Positions 1 through 8,755 of a stretch of DNA of 64,000 bases are shown here, piece by piece. The position numbers were made by a program, and so were the translations under genes. This DNA is from Archangium primigenium (lineage in GTDB: Bacteria; Myxococcota; Myxococcia; Myxococcales; Myxococcaceae), in contig NZ_JADWYI010000001.1 of assembly GCF_016904885.1 (NCBI RefSeq), positions 7,621,224-7,685,223 on the forward strand, in the 5' to 3' direction. The notes below the pieces were generated by a model. That model made no database searches and was not told the origin of the DNA. It worked only from the letters and a program-made list of their open reading frames with translations. Numbering within the stretch: position 1 is the stretch's first letter; each line of letters begins with the position of its first letter.

Positions 1-59
1 GTTAGAACGCCGGCCTGTCACGCCGGAGGCCACGGGTTCAAGTCCCGTACTCCTCGCCA
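1..59 (+). tRNA. tRNA-Asp (GTC), 3' part only
   Basis: The window opens inside a tRNA. The anticodon stem-loop with anticodon GTC, the variable region, the T arm (ACGGG stem around TTCAAGT) and the acceptor strand ending in an encoded GCCA are all visible. The 5' acceptor strand and most of the D arm lie before base 1. The GTC anticodon identifies tRNA-Asp. Confidence 0.93.
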
Positions 60-65
60 AAAGAG

Positions 66-105
66 AAGCCCAGCAATCCGAAAGGGTTGCTGGGCTTTTT
101 CTTTT
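66..105 (+). terminator. Rho-independent terminator after tRNA-Asp
   Basis: An 11-bp stem, AAGCCCAGCAA paired with TTGCTGGGCTT, encloses a short loop with further CC/GG pairing and is followed by a T-rich run (TTTTTCTTTT). It starts 6 nt after the tRNA 3' end, so it terminates the tRNA transcript. Confidence 0.9.
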
Positions 106-127
106 CCCGCAGGTGGCACGGCCCACG

Positions 128-949
128 TCAACGGCTCACCGGGGCAGACGCCCGCGGGGTGCGGGGCAGCCCCACCAGGGTGAGCATCGTCGCGGGGGCA
201 CCGGGCGCCCGCGGGTGGGCGATGTCCCACTGGTAGTCCGGCGCCGCCAGCCCCACCAGGAGTTCCCGCAGATCCTCCTCGGTGTACGTGCGCGCGTTCG
301 ACACCGCCCCGTCCCAGGCGATGATCAGCGGGAGCACGGGGAGCGCATAGGTGAACAGCACCTGCCGCAACCGCAGGGGGCGGACGAAAGGCGTCAGCAG
401 GAGCACCATCAGGATGCTGGCGGGGATGGCCGTCCACCACAGCCAGCGCGGATGGGCGTTGTCGCTCATCTCGAGCACGCAGAGCGCCTGCCGCTTCTCG
501 AAGGCGTCCTGGAGGATGCGACGCGCGACCGGCGGGGGCATGTGGTGGAAGCCGCAGATCACGGTCCGCACGCCCTGGAGCGTATCGGGGACCCGACCCG
601 CGTCGACGGGGCTCGGGAAGTAGCGGACCCGCGCCGAATCCCCCGCCGCGTTGATGCGCGTGGCGGCGTCCGTGTTCGGATAGAGGTCGGTGAGGGTCAC
701 GCTCGGCCGCAGACCGTGGTCGGCCGCGAGCCGTGCGGTGGTCGGCAGCAGGGGTCCGCCGCCCCCGGAGCAGAGGTCCACGATCCGGTCGGTGGCCGCT
801 GCATTCAGGGCCCGCGCCAGCAGGGGCGCCAGGATCCGTTCGGTGCCGAGCACGCGGTGCAGCGCGGCGATGTAGAGCGTCAGGCATTCCCGGAGGCCGC
901 CCGGGAACCAGCGGAAGTCCTCGAACTCGAACAGCGACATGCGCTTCAT
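128..949 (-). CDS. class I SAM-dependent methyltransferase-like protein
   Basis: 273 residues. A glycine-rich SAM-binding motif (VDLCSGGGGP) lies near residue 57, in the usual place for motif I of a Rossmann methyltransferase, followed by an acidic beta-2 end (LTDLYPN) and a CGFHHMPP segment like the post-motif region. A hydrophobic stretch (about residues 155-200) suggests membrane contact. The substrate cannot be read from the sequence. The ATG at 949 is preceded by a GGGGAGGA ribosome site at good spacing; the ATG three codons in is less well placed. It stands alone, facing the tRNA terminator. Confidence 0.75.
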   Translation of the reverse strand: MKRMSLFEFEDFRWFPGGLRECLTLYIAALHRVLGTERILAPLLARALNAAATDRIVDLCSGGGGPLLPTTARLAADHGLRPSVTLTDLYPNTDAATRINAAGDSARVRYFPSPVDAGRVPDTLQGVRTVICGFHHMPPPVARRILQDAFEKRQALCVLEMSDNAHPRWLWWTAIPASILMVLLLTPFVRPLRLRQVLFTYALPVLPLIIAWDGAVSNARTYTEEDLRELLVGLAAPDYQWDIAHPRAPGAPATMLTLVGLPRTPRASAPVSR

Positions 950-1135
950 CGTGTGTCCTCCCCTCTCGCCCGCACTCTAGGCCAGGGAACGAAGGGTCGG
1001 GGCGCGCCGGCATTGGCTGGGCCAAGAGCGCCGACGAGGGCCCGAGAACCGCCGCGCCGCGCGTGAGCTGGTCGGCGTGTGCGGGCCGCGATTCCTCGGT
1101 ATCGAAGGGTATCGCCAGACAGGGGCGCATCCTCC

Positions 1136-1708
1136 CTAGGTCAGATCGTGCAGATCCTTGCCGAGCGCGGGCGTGAGGCGGAACTCCGAGAAGCGCACGC
1201 GCAGCCCGGCCCGCTCCGGCGTACAGCACATCGGGCCCACCTGGTAGGACGGGGCCTCCGGGAACGGGGCGAGCCGGACCAACGGCCACGTCTCACCATC
1301 GGCCGACACCTGCACCCGCAGCACCCCCTGGGCCACCGTCGCGCGCATCCAGAACGAGCGGGAGTCATGTTCATAGGGCCCCGTCGCCCAATCCGACGTG
1401 CCGCTCGTCAACACGCTGCTCAGCATCGCCCGTCCATCGGACAGCTCGATGCCCGCCTTGACCCAGTTGCGCTCGTCGACGCGCACCATGATGCCGGCCT
1501 GGTCGTACAACCGCTCGTAGGCCGCCTCGACGCGCAGCTGCGCCGTGAAGCTGGAGCCGGTGCGCACCCCCAGGAAATGGCCGGAGTCGCGCGTGAAGCC
1601 ATAGTGGGTCTCGCGCCAGAAGTCGGTCGACGGGTCCGTCGTCACCTCCAGGACCCCATCGGCTCGCGTCCACACCTTCGGCTCGTTCCACCAGATTCCG
1701 TCTTCCAT
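1136..1708 (-). CDS. DUF1349 family protein (concanavalin A-like fold)
   Basis: 190 residues without a signal peptide. The pattern is that of DUF1349 proteins: an early W-x-R-x-G/D-G-x-L-E-V segment, DFW-x-T-HYGF, a DQAG-I-MVR-D-x-NW-K-G-E strand pair, and a C-terminal GPMCC-x-P motif. The family is a beta-sandwich of the concanavalin A type, often annotated as 'regulation of enolase', with no firmly established biochemical role. The ATG at 1708 follows a GGAGGAG-GGGAAAG region. It has no obvious functional partner. Confidence 0.82.
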   Translation of the reverse strand: MEDGIWWNEPKVWTRADGVLEVTTDPSTDFWRETHYGFTRDSGHFLGVRTGSSFTAQLRVEAAYERLYDQAGIMVRVDERNWVKAGIELSDGRAMLSSVLTSGTSDWATGPYEHDSRSFWMRATVAQGVLRVQVSADGETWPLVRLAPFPEAPSYQVGPMCCTPERAGLRVRFSEFRLTPALGKDLHDLT

Positions 1709-1884
1709 CGTCTTTCCCGCTCCTCCGCCCGCTGATGGCGCGGCTCCGGCCTTCCCGTTCCTGGCGCGGGAAGATGTCTCGATGGAGACGCGCGTTGCAA
1801 CCCGTCGCCGCGGGCAACGCGCTCGGGTTGAGCCGAGCCGGGCCCACGCACCACGCGGTCGAGCAGTGCGGGGCCCCGCCCGGG

Positions 1885-2991
1885 TTACTGCCGCCGCAGC
1901 GAGAAGCGCGAGTGGACCGTCATGCCCGTGCCCCCCATGGACTGCTCCATGTCCGAGGTGCCCTCCACGTGGAGGAGACGGCCGGCCGCCACGTCGAAGC
2001 CGCTGGTCACATCCACCTCCGTCTTCACACCCATGGCTGAGCCCTCGGAAGCGCCACCCGCGGAGGCGCGCCCGCCGCCCATGTTCATGCCCCCCATCAT
2101 GCCGCCCATGTCCATGCCCCCCATGGCGGACGGAGCGGCGTCCTCGCTCTCGTCCTCGGCGGGGCGCGCGTCACTGGCGCCAGCGCCCGGGTCCGTCATG
2201 CGCTGCGCCACGGTGGTGCGCAGCTGGGCCACGCCCCCGTCCAGCGTGGAGAGCGTGGTCGCCAGGGGCCCCACGGGGGTGCTCACCTCGACCCGGCTGC
2301 CCGGCTCCATCTGCCCCTCGGGCAGGACCATCATGTCGAAGATCTGCCGGGGCAGGACGTCCACGCCGGGGTCCTCCGCCTTCACCTTCACGGCCTTGAG
2401 CTCCGGGGGAACCTTCTTCTCCTGCATGGCCAGGGAGACACGGCCCGTCTTGGGGTCCACCGCCGCGACCACGTCCACGCGGGTGTCGCCCGCGCGCAGG
2501 GAGGCGCTGCTTCCCCGAGGGCCCGCCTTCAGGTCATGGACCCCCACCACGGTCCGCTCCTCCTGGACGTAGACGGTCACCATCCGGAAGAACCGCGCGT
2601 GGCCCTTGCGGTCCACCTCGGCCTTCACCTTCCTCGCGGCGGGCGGAATCTGGTCCAGCGCGGCGAGGCGCTGCCCGCCCTGGAGCAGGTCCATCTTCTC
2701 CAGGGTGAGCTCCACCTGGGCCGTGCCGTCGGGCTTCACGGCGAGCACCTTCTGGCTGAAGACAGACTGCACCTTCATCTGCGCCTTCATCCCCCCGGCG
2801 CCCATGTTCATGCCCGGCATCTGCATGCCCGGCATGCCGCCCGCCATCTTCATCTCGATCGTCGAGTCATCCTCGTACTGGAAGCGGTGCACATCCCCCT
2901 TCTTCCAGGTGTAGTTGAACTCCACGGCGGAAGCGGAGCCGGCGGTGAACAGCACGAGCGCGACGGAAAGGCCTCGAAACCCACGGTGCAT
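1885..2991 (-). CDS. secreted Met/Gly-rich protein of unknown function
   Basis: 368 residues with a clear signal peptide (MHRGFRGLSVALVLFTAG, cleavage after ASA near residue 22). The mature part starts with a beta-rich domain. Two low-complexity runs of Met, Gly and Pro interrupt it: residues about 48-72 (GGMPGMQMPGMNMG-like) and about 285-305 (MGGMDMGGMMGGMNMGG). It resembles secreted DUF6263-type proteins, but that link is weak. Met-rich runs of this kind can bind Cu(I), or may be flexible linkers. A strong GGAGGGG site precedes the ATG at 2991. No metal-transport gene is adjacent. Confidence 0.7.
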   Translation of the reverse strand: MHRGFRGLSVALVLFTAGSASAVEFNYTWKKGDVHRFQYEDDSTIEMKMAGGMPGMQMPGMNMGAGGMKAQMKVQSVFSQKVLAVKPDGTAQVELTLEKMDLLQGGQRLAALDQIPPAARKVKAEVDRKGHARFFRMVTVYVQEERTVVGVHDLKAGPRGSSASLRAGDTRVDVVAAVDPKTGRVSLAMQEKKVPPELKAVKVKAEDPGVDVLPRQIFDMMVLPEGQMEPGSRVEVSTPVGPLATTLSTLDGGVAQLRTTVAQRMTDPGAGASDARPAEDESEDAAPSAMGGMDMGGMMGGMNMGGGRASAGGASEGSAMGVKTEVDVTSGFDVAAGRLLHVEGTSDMEQSMGGTGMTVHSRFSLRRQ

Positions 2992-3065
2992 GGAAATATC
3001 CCCTCCCCGAGGGACACATCCCCCAGGGTCGGGGCTCGGGACGAGGACACGGGAAGATTATTCTG

Positions 3066-3719
3066 TCACGCCGGGAGGGCCCCCAGCACCGGCGTCAGAT
3101 CCGGCTCCGCCTTCTGCATCGCCCGTCGATACGCCGGCCGCGCGCCAATGCGTTGCAGGTACGCCAGGATGTTCGGCCAGGGCGAGAGATCACACCGGTT
3201 GAACAGCCGCATCGTGGTCAGCGAGAACACGATCATGATGTCCGCCGCCGTCAGCGCCTCGCCGGCCAGATAGGGCACCTCCCCCAGCCGCTGCTCCACC
3301 GTCGCGAACACCCGCGAGAACCGCTCCCGGGCCATCCGCAGGGGCGCGTTCTTGTCCGAGGGATCGACGCGCTCCAGGCTCCACACCTGCAGGATGACCG
3401 GCTGCAGCGTCCCGTTGGCGAAGTGGAACCAGTAGAGATAGTCGGCGAAGCCGGGCTCGCCCCGCTGCACGGCGAGTCGACCCTCGCCGTGGGTCTGGAT
3501 CACATAGTCGCAGATCGCCCCGGACTCCCCGAGGACGACGTCCCCGTCGGAGAGAATGGGCGCCGTGCCCATGGGGTGAAGCGCCTGGTACTCCGGCGGA
3601 GCCATCCGGTTGTCGGCCCGGCGCGAATAGCGCTTGAGTTCGTAGTCGAGCCCGAGCTCCTCGCAGAGCCAGACGATCCGCTCGGATTGCGAACGTCCGA
3701 GATGGTGCAGCGTCAGCAT
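3066..3719 (-). CDS. glutathione S-transferase family protein
   Basis: 217 residues, the usual GST length. The N-terminal thioredoxin-like domain (residues 1-80) contains the GSH-site pattern: HHLGRSQSERIVWLCEELGL, then the cis-Pro loop GTAPIL and the GESGAICDY motif, the ES pair of which contacts the glutathione gamma-glutamyl group. The helical C-terminal domain has the N-capping box region L-T-A-A-D-I-M. It is cytosolic, conjugating or reducing electrophiles with glutathione or a similar thiol. It is transcribed divergently from the MmyB-type regulator across 89 bp, a typical regulator-target arrangement. Confidence 0.9.
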   Translation of the reverse strand: MLTLHHLGRSQSERIVWLCEELGLDYELKRYSRRADNRMAPPEYQALHPMGTAPILSDGDVVLGESGAICDYVIQTHGEGRLAVQRGEPGFADYLYWFHFANGTLQPVILQVWSLERVDPSDKNAPLRMARERFSRVFATVEQRLGEVPYLAGEALTAADIMIVFSLTTMRLFNRCDLSPWPNILAYLQRIGARPAYRRAMQKAEPDLTPVLGALPA

Positions 3720-3800
3720 CGAGGCCCCCGGGCCCGGCGCGTTGTCGTGGTCATCCGCGGACTGTAGGCTTCGCGACCGGTCCGAAAAAGGCGTGCCCGT

Positions 3801-3810
3801 ATACCGGTAT
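3801..3810. promoter_or_regulatory. palindrome ATACCGGTAT overlapping regulator start codon
   Basis: A perfect 10-bp palindrome whose last AT supplies the first two bases of the ATG of the downstream HTH gene. A second ACCGGT core lies 25 bp upstream at 3776-3781. Both sit in the short divergent gap to the GST gene. An autorepressor operator is the simplest reading; it is inferred only from symmetry and position. Confidence 0.45.
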
Positions 3811-4612
3811 GGCGACTACCCCCCTCCCCGAGTTCCTCCGCGCCCATCGCGAGCGGCTTCACCCCGAGTCGACCGGGCGGCGTCGCACGCCCGGGCTTCG
3901 CCGCGAGGAGGTCGCGGCGCGCGCCGGCGTGAGCGTCACCTGGTACACGTGGCTCGAACAAGGTCGCGGTGGCGTGCCCTCCGATGACGTGCTCGAGCGC
4001 CTCGCGCGCGCCCTCGAGCTCGACGACACGAATCGCGAGATGCTGTTCCTGCTCGCGCACGCCCGCCCTCCCCCGCTCCGCCCCACACGGCCCGCCACGG
4101 TCACGCCCACGCTGCAGCGCGTGCTCGACCACCTGCACGCGCCCGCGCTGGTGAAGACCCCGACGTTCCAGATCGTCGCGTGGAACCGTGCCGCCGTGGC
4201 GCTGTTCGGCGACTACGCCGCGCTGCCCGAGCGCGACCGCAACATGCTGCGCCGGGTCTTCCACCCCGACACCGCCGCGCTCCTGCCGTATGGCGAGGAC
4301 ATGCACCGCACGTGTCTCGCCGCGTTTCGCGTGGACATCGCGCGTGCGGGCGCCTCGGAAGAGGCCGCCGCGCTCGTCGACGAGTTGATGGAGACGAGCG
4401 CGGAGTTCCGCCGGCTCTGGGCCGAGAACGAGCTGGCCACGCATGGGGTGAAGACCCGGCGGCTCTTCCGACCAGGGCTTGGCGAGCTCAGGCTCGAGAC
4501 GTCGATGTTCTCCGTGGACGACAGCGACGGCCTCAGCCTGTTGGTCCTGTCCCCGGCCGACGACGTGTCCGCGCGGGGAATCGAGCAGCTGGTCCGCGAA
4601 CTCGCCGGGTAA
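3809..4612 (+). CDS. XRE-type regulator with MmyB-like ligand-binding domain
   Basis: 267 residues. The N-terminal helix-turn-helix (about 1-80) carries the family hallmark TPGLRREEVAARAGVSVTWYTWLEQGR. Residues about 115-265 match the MmyB/MltR ligand-binding domain, including the W-N-R-A-A-V-A-L-F-G-D-Y opening and a central R-N-M-L-R-R-V-F. Known members bind fatty-acid-like ligands in this PAS-like domain and regulate a divergent short-chain dehydrogenase or similar enzyme; here the divergent gene is a GST. No ribosome site precedes the ATG, so the message may be leaderless. Confidence 0.88.
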   Translation: MATTPLPEFLRAHRERLHPESTGRRRTPGLRREEVAARAGVSVTWYTWLEQGRGGVPSDDVLERLARALELDDTNREMLFLLAHARPPPLRPTRPATVTPTLQRVLDHLHAPALVKTPTFQIVAWNRAAVALFGDYAALPERDRNMLRRVFHPDTAALLPYGEDMHRTCLAAFRVDIARAGASEEAAALVDELMETSAEFRRLWAENELATHGVKTRRLFRPGLGELRLETSMFSVDDSDGLSLLVLSPADDVSARGIEQLVRELAG

Positions 4613-4622
4613 CGCCGCGGGC

Positions 4623-4985
4623 TCAGCGTCCCCGGCGCGTGTACGTCCAGGCCCACCCGATGAGGGGGAATTGCAGGGGAAGCCGGGCGAGGGCCACCCA
4701 GAGCTGGGGATTCTGCTGGCGGTAAGAGTCCACCGCCATCTGGATGTTCGCGGGGTAGACGGCGATGAGCAGCGCGATGATGCCCCAGGCGGCATAGGGC
4801 CGGGTGATGGCGGGCAGCAGCAACACCCCCAGGCCGATCTCGATGGCCCCGCTGAGGTACACCATCGCCAGGGGGAAGGGGATGAAGGGGGGCATGATCT
4901 TCACGAACGGATCGGGCCGCACGAAGTGGGTGATGCCGATGAGGACGTAGAGCAGCGCCATCAGGTACAGGAAGAAGCGGGACAT
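4623..4985 (-). CDS. DoxX-like small membrane protein
   Basis: 120 residues forming four hydrophobic segments, the layout of the DoxX family. The sequence has the ITHFVRP-x-PF-KI-MPPFIP signature after helix 1, a GAIEI-G-G-LLL motif in helix 2 and the typical YPANIQMA turn. Members are inner-membrane proteins sometimes linked to thiosulfate, quinone or stress metabolism; no specific activity can be assigned. GGGAG precedes the ATG. It ends 10 bp from the convergent regulator gene. Confidence 0.85.
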   Translation of the reverse strand: MSRFFLYLMALLYVLIGITHFVRPDPFVKIMPPFIPFPLAMVYLSGAIEIGLGVLLLPAITRPYAAWGIIALLIAVYPANIQMAVDSYRQQNPQLWVALARLPLQFPLIGWAWTYTRRGR

Positions 4986-5010
4986 GGGGCTCCCGAGGTG
5001 AAGGGCTTCG

Positions 5011-5706
5011 TCAGAAGTTCACGCACAGGGCGGAGCACTCGCCATACCCCGTGGACCACGGCTGGACATCCCCCGAGCACCGAGGCCCGATGCAGATCAC
5101 GTCCAGGACGAGTCGCCGGTCCGTGTTCGTCGGGGACTCGGGCAGCACCCAGTACGTGAACCGCGCGCTCTTCGGCGCGGACGGCTGCGGATCCAGCTTC
5201 GCCACCTCGTCTTCCCGGGGAACACGCCAGGCGGGCCCCTGCTTCGCGCACAGGGCCTGGACCTCCTGGAACGGAACCCTGCGACCTCCACGAGGGACGC
5301 CCCAGTTCCTGCCCTGCTCCACGAAGCCCGTGTCCGGCGTCAGCCGGTTCGCCAGACCCAGGCCGGTGCAGCACAGGACGGCGAGGGGCGGCAGCGGCCC
5401 GAGGATCATGAACGGCCGGATGAAGCCACGGGGAATGGGTCCGATCACGCGCCAGAGGAAGCGCGCGATGGCCATTCCGATCAACCCCTCGACCGCGAAG
5501 ACGAGCAGCAGGGCGAACACGCCGAGGTCGCGCACGGAGCCCACGGAGCCCATCGTCGCGCCCCACATGGGCAACGAGAGGGCCATCCCCAACGCCATGA
5601 TGGCGCTCGCGCCACGAGGTGTCCGCCAGAACGACTCGTTGCGCCGGGGCTTCCAGTTGAGTTCCTCGTCGAGTTGCTCGGCGTCGTTCCACATCAGACG
5701 AGCCAT
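5011..5706 (-). CDS. hypothetical membrane protein
   Basis: 231 residues from the chosen ATG (MARLMWNDAEQLDEEL). The frame is open 25 codons further, but that extension is Arg/Pro-rich and looks non-coding. A hydrophilic head is followed by three or four hydrophobic helices (about residues 35-135), then a soluble C-terminal domain with six cysteines, including a final CSALCVNF. Paired Cys suggest disulfides in an extracytoplasmic tail. I do not recognise a family. It is separated from the lipoprotein gene at 5872 by about 165 bp without visible signals. Confidence 0.6.
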   Translation of the reverse strand: MARLMWNDAEQLDEELNWKPRRNESFWRTPRGASAIMALGMALSLPMWGATMGSVGSVRDLGVFALLLVFAVEGLIGMAIARFLWRVIGPIPRGFIRPFMILGPLPPLAVLCCTGLGLANRLTPDTGFVEQGRNWGVPRGGRRVPFQEVQALCAKQGPAWRVPREDEVAKLDPQPSAPKSARFTYWVLPESPTNTDRRLVLDVICIGPRCSGDVQPWSTGYGECSALCVNF

Positions 5707-5871
5707 TCCCAGCCCAATGGTCGGCGTGTCACGTGCGCACCTCGTCCCCGCGCGGACAGGTCGGGGAAGCCGAGGCGCCACGGCCCGTCAAGGGCACGGC
5801 GATCCTCGGCCGACGTCCGGAGGGCGGGCGCCACGGTAGCACGAGGACCCTCCGCGCCCGCCAACCCCGGC

Positions 5872-6366
5872 TCACTCCGTGGGTTCGGGGAGCAGCGCCC
5901 GGCAGGTGTCGAGCACGCCGCGCACGTCCTCCTGCCGCACGAACACCCGGGCGTCGCCGCAGCTGTTGTACTCGGGGTCCGTATAGAAGGCGCGCGACTG
6001 GCCCGAGGCATCCACGTACTCGAGCGTGAGCGAGGGCATGTCCGCGCCGCAGTTGCCACTGGGCTTCGTGGGGTCGAGCCGGATGCCATTCAAGCGCGCC
6101 TCGAGGTCCTGGGCGGCGTCCGGAGGGAGCTGCCGCTCCGCGTCGTTCGTGCGGCGGCCTCCCGGTCCATGGCGGCTCCAGTTGCCGTGGAGCCGGTGGG
6201 TCGCGGGGTAATAGGTGTAGCGCGAGGCATAGGTCCAGCCATCCGAGTCGGCGATGGAGACCTCCTGGCTGCGCTCCACCGAGGGGACTCCCGCCTCCGG
6301 CTCCCCCGACGTTCCACACCCCGCCAGCCACACGAGCATCGACACCACCACCCCTGTCGTCTTCAT
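5872..6366 (-). CDS. putative lipoprotein
   Basis: 164 residues from the ATG at 6366, which is preceded by AGGGAGG at 8 nt; an ATG 24 bp upstream is not. The N-terminus is a lipoprotein signal peptide ending in LAGC. The mature part is about 145 residues with four Cys (NCGAD, NSCGD and DTCRALLP), likely disulfide-bonded in the periplasm. A Y-rich segment (YASRYTYYPATHRLHGNW) is notable. No family recognised. Confidence 0.68.
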   Translation of the reverse strand: MKTTGVVVSMLVWLAGCGTSGEPEAGVPSVERSQEVSIADSDGWTYASRYTYYPATHRLHGNWSRHGPGGRRTNDAERQLPPDAAQDLEARLNGIRLDPTKPSGNCGADMPSLTLEYVDASGQSRAFYTDPEYNSCGDARVFVRQEDVRGVLDTCRALLPEPTE

Positions 6367-6605
6367 CCGCGCGAACCTCCCTGGGAACAACGACCCGGTG
6401 GCGTTGCAACAGATGCGCCGGGGCGGGCGCCGCCCGGAAAACGCGCGTTGGGTGCAGAGCGCCCAGGAGAACCGTGCGCCTCCGGTCTCAGACTTTCACG
6501 GCCCCCGGGCATCATCATGACCCCCCTGCCCTCCTCATCTCGGGCGCGCCCTGAGACGACACGCCAGGAGCCTCCCCCGGACGGGAGGGAGGCCCCCGAG
6601 GTGCG

Positions 6606-8600
6606 TCAGGGCGAGGCGCGTCCGAACCACTCCGCCGAAGCCTGATCGCGGTTGCTGACCCCGCCCGCGGCCAACACGCGCCCGTCGGACAGCGCCGTCG
6701 CCGTGTGGCCATAGCGGTCCACGTTCAGGGGCGCCGTGTCACTCCAGCGCTGGGTGGCGGGCGTGTACACCTCGGAAGCGGTGAGGATGCCGCTCGCATC
6801 ATTGTACCCACCCGCCACCAGCACCTGGCCCGAGGGCAGCAGGGTGGCCGAGTGCGCGCGGCGCGGGGTCTTCATCGCGTCCGTGGCGAACCAGGTGCCC
6901 GAGGTCGGGTCATACAGCTCCGCCGAGGCGCTGGCGGCCAGGTCCTGGCCCCCGCCGATGACGAGCACCCGACCCGTGGGCAGCAGCGTCGCCGTGTGGA
7001 GGCGGCGCGGCGCGCCCAGGGCCGCCGTGGCGGACCAGGTGCCCGTGGCCGGGTCATACAGCTCCGCCGAGCGCAGGAAGCCGCCCGCGCCGATCCCACC
7101 CACGACGAGCACGCGGCCCGAGGGCAGCAGCGTCGCCGTGGCGTCCTCGCGCGCCGTGCCCAGGGAGCCCGTGGCGGACCACGTGCCCGTGGCCGGGTCA
7201 TACAGCTCCGCCGAGGCGAGCAGGGCCCCCGTGGCGCTGTGCTCGCCGCCCACGACGAGCACCCGACCCGAGGCCAGGCGCACCGCGGCGTGGTGGGTGC
7301 GGTTGGTCAGCAGGCTGCCCGTGGGCTTCCAGCGGCCCGAGGCCGGGACGTACAGCTCCGCGGTGGCGCCGGTGATGGGGCACGTGCCGCCGCCCGCGAT
7401 GAGCACCTGGCCATCCGCGAGCTTCGTCATGCTGTGGTCGCGGTGGGACGCCAGGGCATCCCCCGTGCGCGACCAGGTGCCCGCGGCCGGGTCATACAGC
7501 TCCGTCATCGGGCTGAAGCCGCCCGCCACCAGCACCTTGCCCGAGTCGAGCAGCACCGCCTGGTGCAGGATGCGGCCCTGCGCCATGCGGCCCGTGGGCA
7601 CCCAGCCCTCGCGCGGCGGCGTGCAGGTGCCCCGGGGCGTCACGCGCACCGTGGCCGTGCAGCTCGAGGAGGCCCCGCGCGCATCCGTGCACGTGAGCGT
7701 CACGCTGTTGGCGCCCTCCTTCAGGGGGCAGGACGGCGTCTGCTCACAGGTGATGCGGTCGAAGTCCGGATCGTACGAACCCGCGTTGACGGAGCCACAG
7801 CCCTGGCACGTCGCGTCCGAGTCCACCGTGACGTCCTGGCACCGGGTGACGGGCGCGCGGTTGACGTTGTCGCGGCAGCACAGCACGCCACCCCGGCCCG
7901 GGCTGGGCTTCTTGACGGCCTGCGTCTCGCAGTACTCGGCGGGCGCGCCGCCGCAGTCCCAGGGCGAGCCCAGATCGATGCAGGTGTTGTTGGAGAAGCG
8001 GTTGAGCACGCCGCACGTCGTGGCGGGCGCCGCGCCGAGGTTGCCGCAGCCAAAGAGGTCGTTGCCGGTGCGCGTCGTCTGGAGGCACCCGTAGGCGCCC
8101 GTGCTGCTGTTGCACTCGGGGCCCGTGCCCGTGCCCGAGGCACAGACGCCGTAGCCCGTGCCGGACTGGCGGGTGGCGAAGAAGAGGGCCGGGTCTCCCG
8201 CGCGCGTCGCGCCCGAGCAGCCCGTGGGGGAGTTGGTCGCGACCTCGGGCTCGTTGGCGCAGACGTGCCAGCCGGGGGCGCACAGGTCCGCCACGTTGCA
8301 GCCCGCGCCCGAGGGGTTCGACCCATCGTCGCCGGCGCCGCGCGCGCACGCGGGCGTCAGCGTGTCGTTCATGGGCTGCTGGGAACAGTACGGCTCGAAG
8401 CCCGGCGTCGACACCAGCACGCCCGGAATGCTCCAGCCGCCGCTACAGCCAGCGATGTTCGGGTAGCGCGACGAATCGACGAAGCCCTCGCGCTGCCCGT
8501 CCGCGCAGCCCGACTCCTGCGCCCAGGCGGTCGGCGCGCCCACCACGACCAGCAGCGCCAGCATCCGCGCCCACCACGACTCGCTCCATCTCATGTTCAT
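6606..8600 (-). CDS. secreted kelch-repeat protein with HYR-like domain
   Basis: 664 residues with a signal peptide ending in AWAQ. Residues about 30-230 form a Cys-rich domain (more than 20 Cys). Next comes a short HYR-like segment (EGANSVTLTCTDARGASSSCTATV). From about 335 on there are six to seven kelch repeats with the GRVLVVGG and AELYDPATGTW cores; about 48 residues per repeat give a bladed beta-propeller. No enzyme motif is visible, so adhesion or matrix binding is inferred. GGGAGGA precedes the ATG. A close paralog of the propeller part lies at 53067-55670. Confidence 0.85.
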   Translation of the reverse strand: MNMRWSESWWARMLALLVVVGAPTAWAQESGCADGQREGFVDSSRYPNIAGCSGGWSIPGVLVSTPGFEPYCSQQPMNDTLTPACARGAGDDGSNPSGAGCNVADLCAPGWHVCANEPEVATNSPTGCSGATRAGDPALFFATRQSGTGYGVCASGTGTGPECNSSTGAYGCLQTTRTGNDLFGCGNLGAAPATTCGVLNRFSNNTCIDLGSPWDCGGAPAEYCETQAVKKPSPGRGGVLCCRDNVNRAPVTRCQDVTVDSDATCQGCGSVNAGSYDPDFDRITCEQTPSCPLKEGANSVTLTCTDARGASSSCTATVRVTPRGTCTPPREGWVPTGRMAQGRILHQAVLLDSGKVLVAGGFSPMTELYDPAAGTWSRTGDALASHRDHSMTKLADGQVLIAGGGTCPITGATAELYVPASGRWKPTGSLLTNRTHHAAVRLASGRVLVVGGEHSATGALLASAELYDPATGTWSATGSLGTAREDATATLLPSGRVLVVGGIGAGGFLRSAELYDPATGTWSATAALGAPRRLHTATLLPTGRVLVIGGGQDLAASASAELYDPTSGTWFATDAMKTPRRAHSATLLPSGQVLVAGGYNDASGILTASEVYTPATQRWSDTAPLNVDRYGHTATALSDGRVLAAGGVSNRDQASAEWFGRASP
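6895..7215 (-). repeat. 144-bp kelch-coding direct repeats
   Basis: The segment encoding the VELYDPATGTW region recurs nearly identically at 6895, 7039 and 7183, exactly 144 bp (48 codons) apart. Copies are close enough at DNA level to permit recombination or gene conversion between repeats. Related but more diverged units continue on both sides inside the kelch gene. Confidence 0.8.
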
Positions 8601-8755
8601 GTCCGCTTCCTCCCGAGGAACCGCTCACCCGCGGGCGCCAGCATGCGCTCCCAGGCCGACACGCCGATATGAGTCTCTTCACACGTCGATGGAGCCAGGA
8701 GGGCACGGGGGACGGAAACGTGTCAGGTCAGGACGCGGGGCCCCGTCTCGGCCGC

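Noticed and set aside
6570-6593. GCCTCCC/GGGAGGC hairpin as terminator of the kelch gene at 6606
   Set aside because: It lies at a suitable place, but it has no T run and only a 7-bp stem in G/C-rich DNA, so it is not called.
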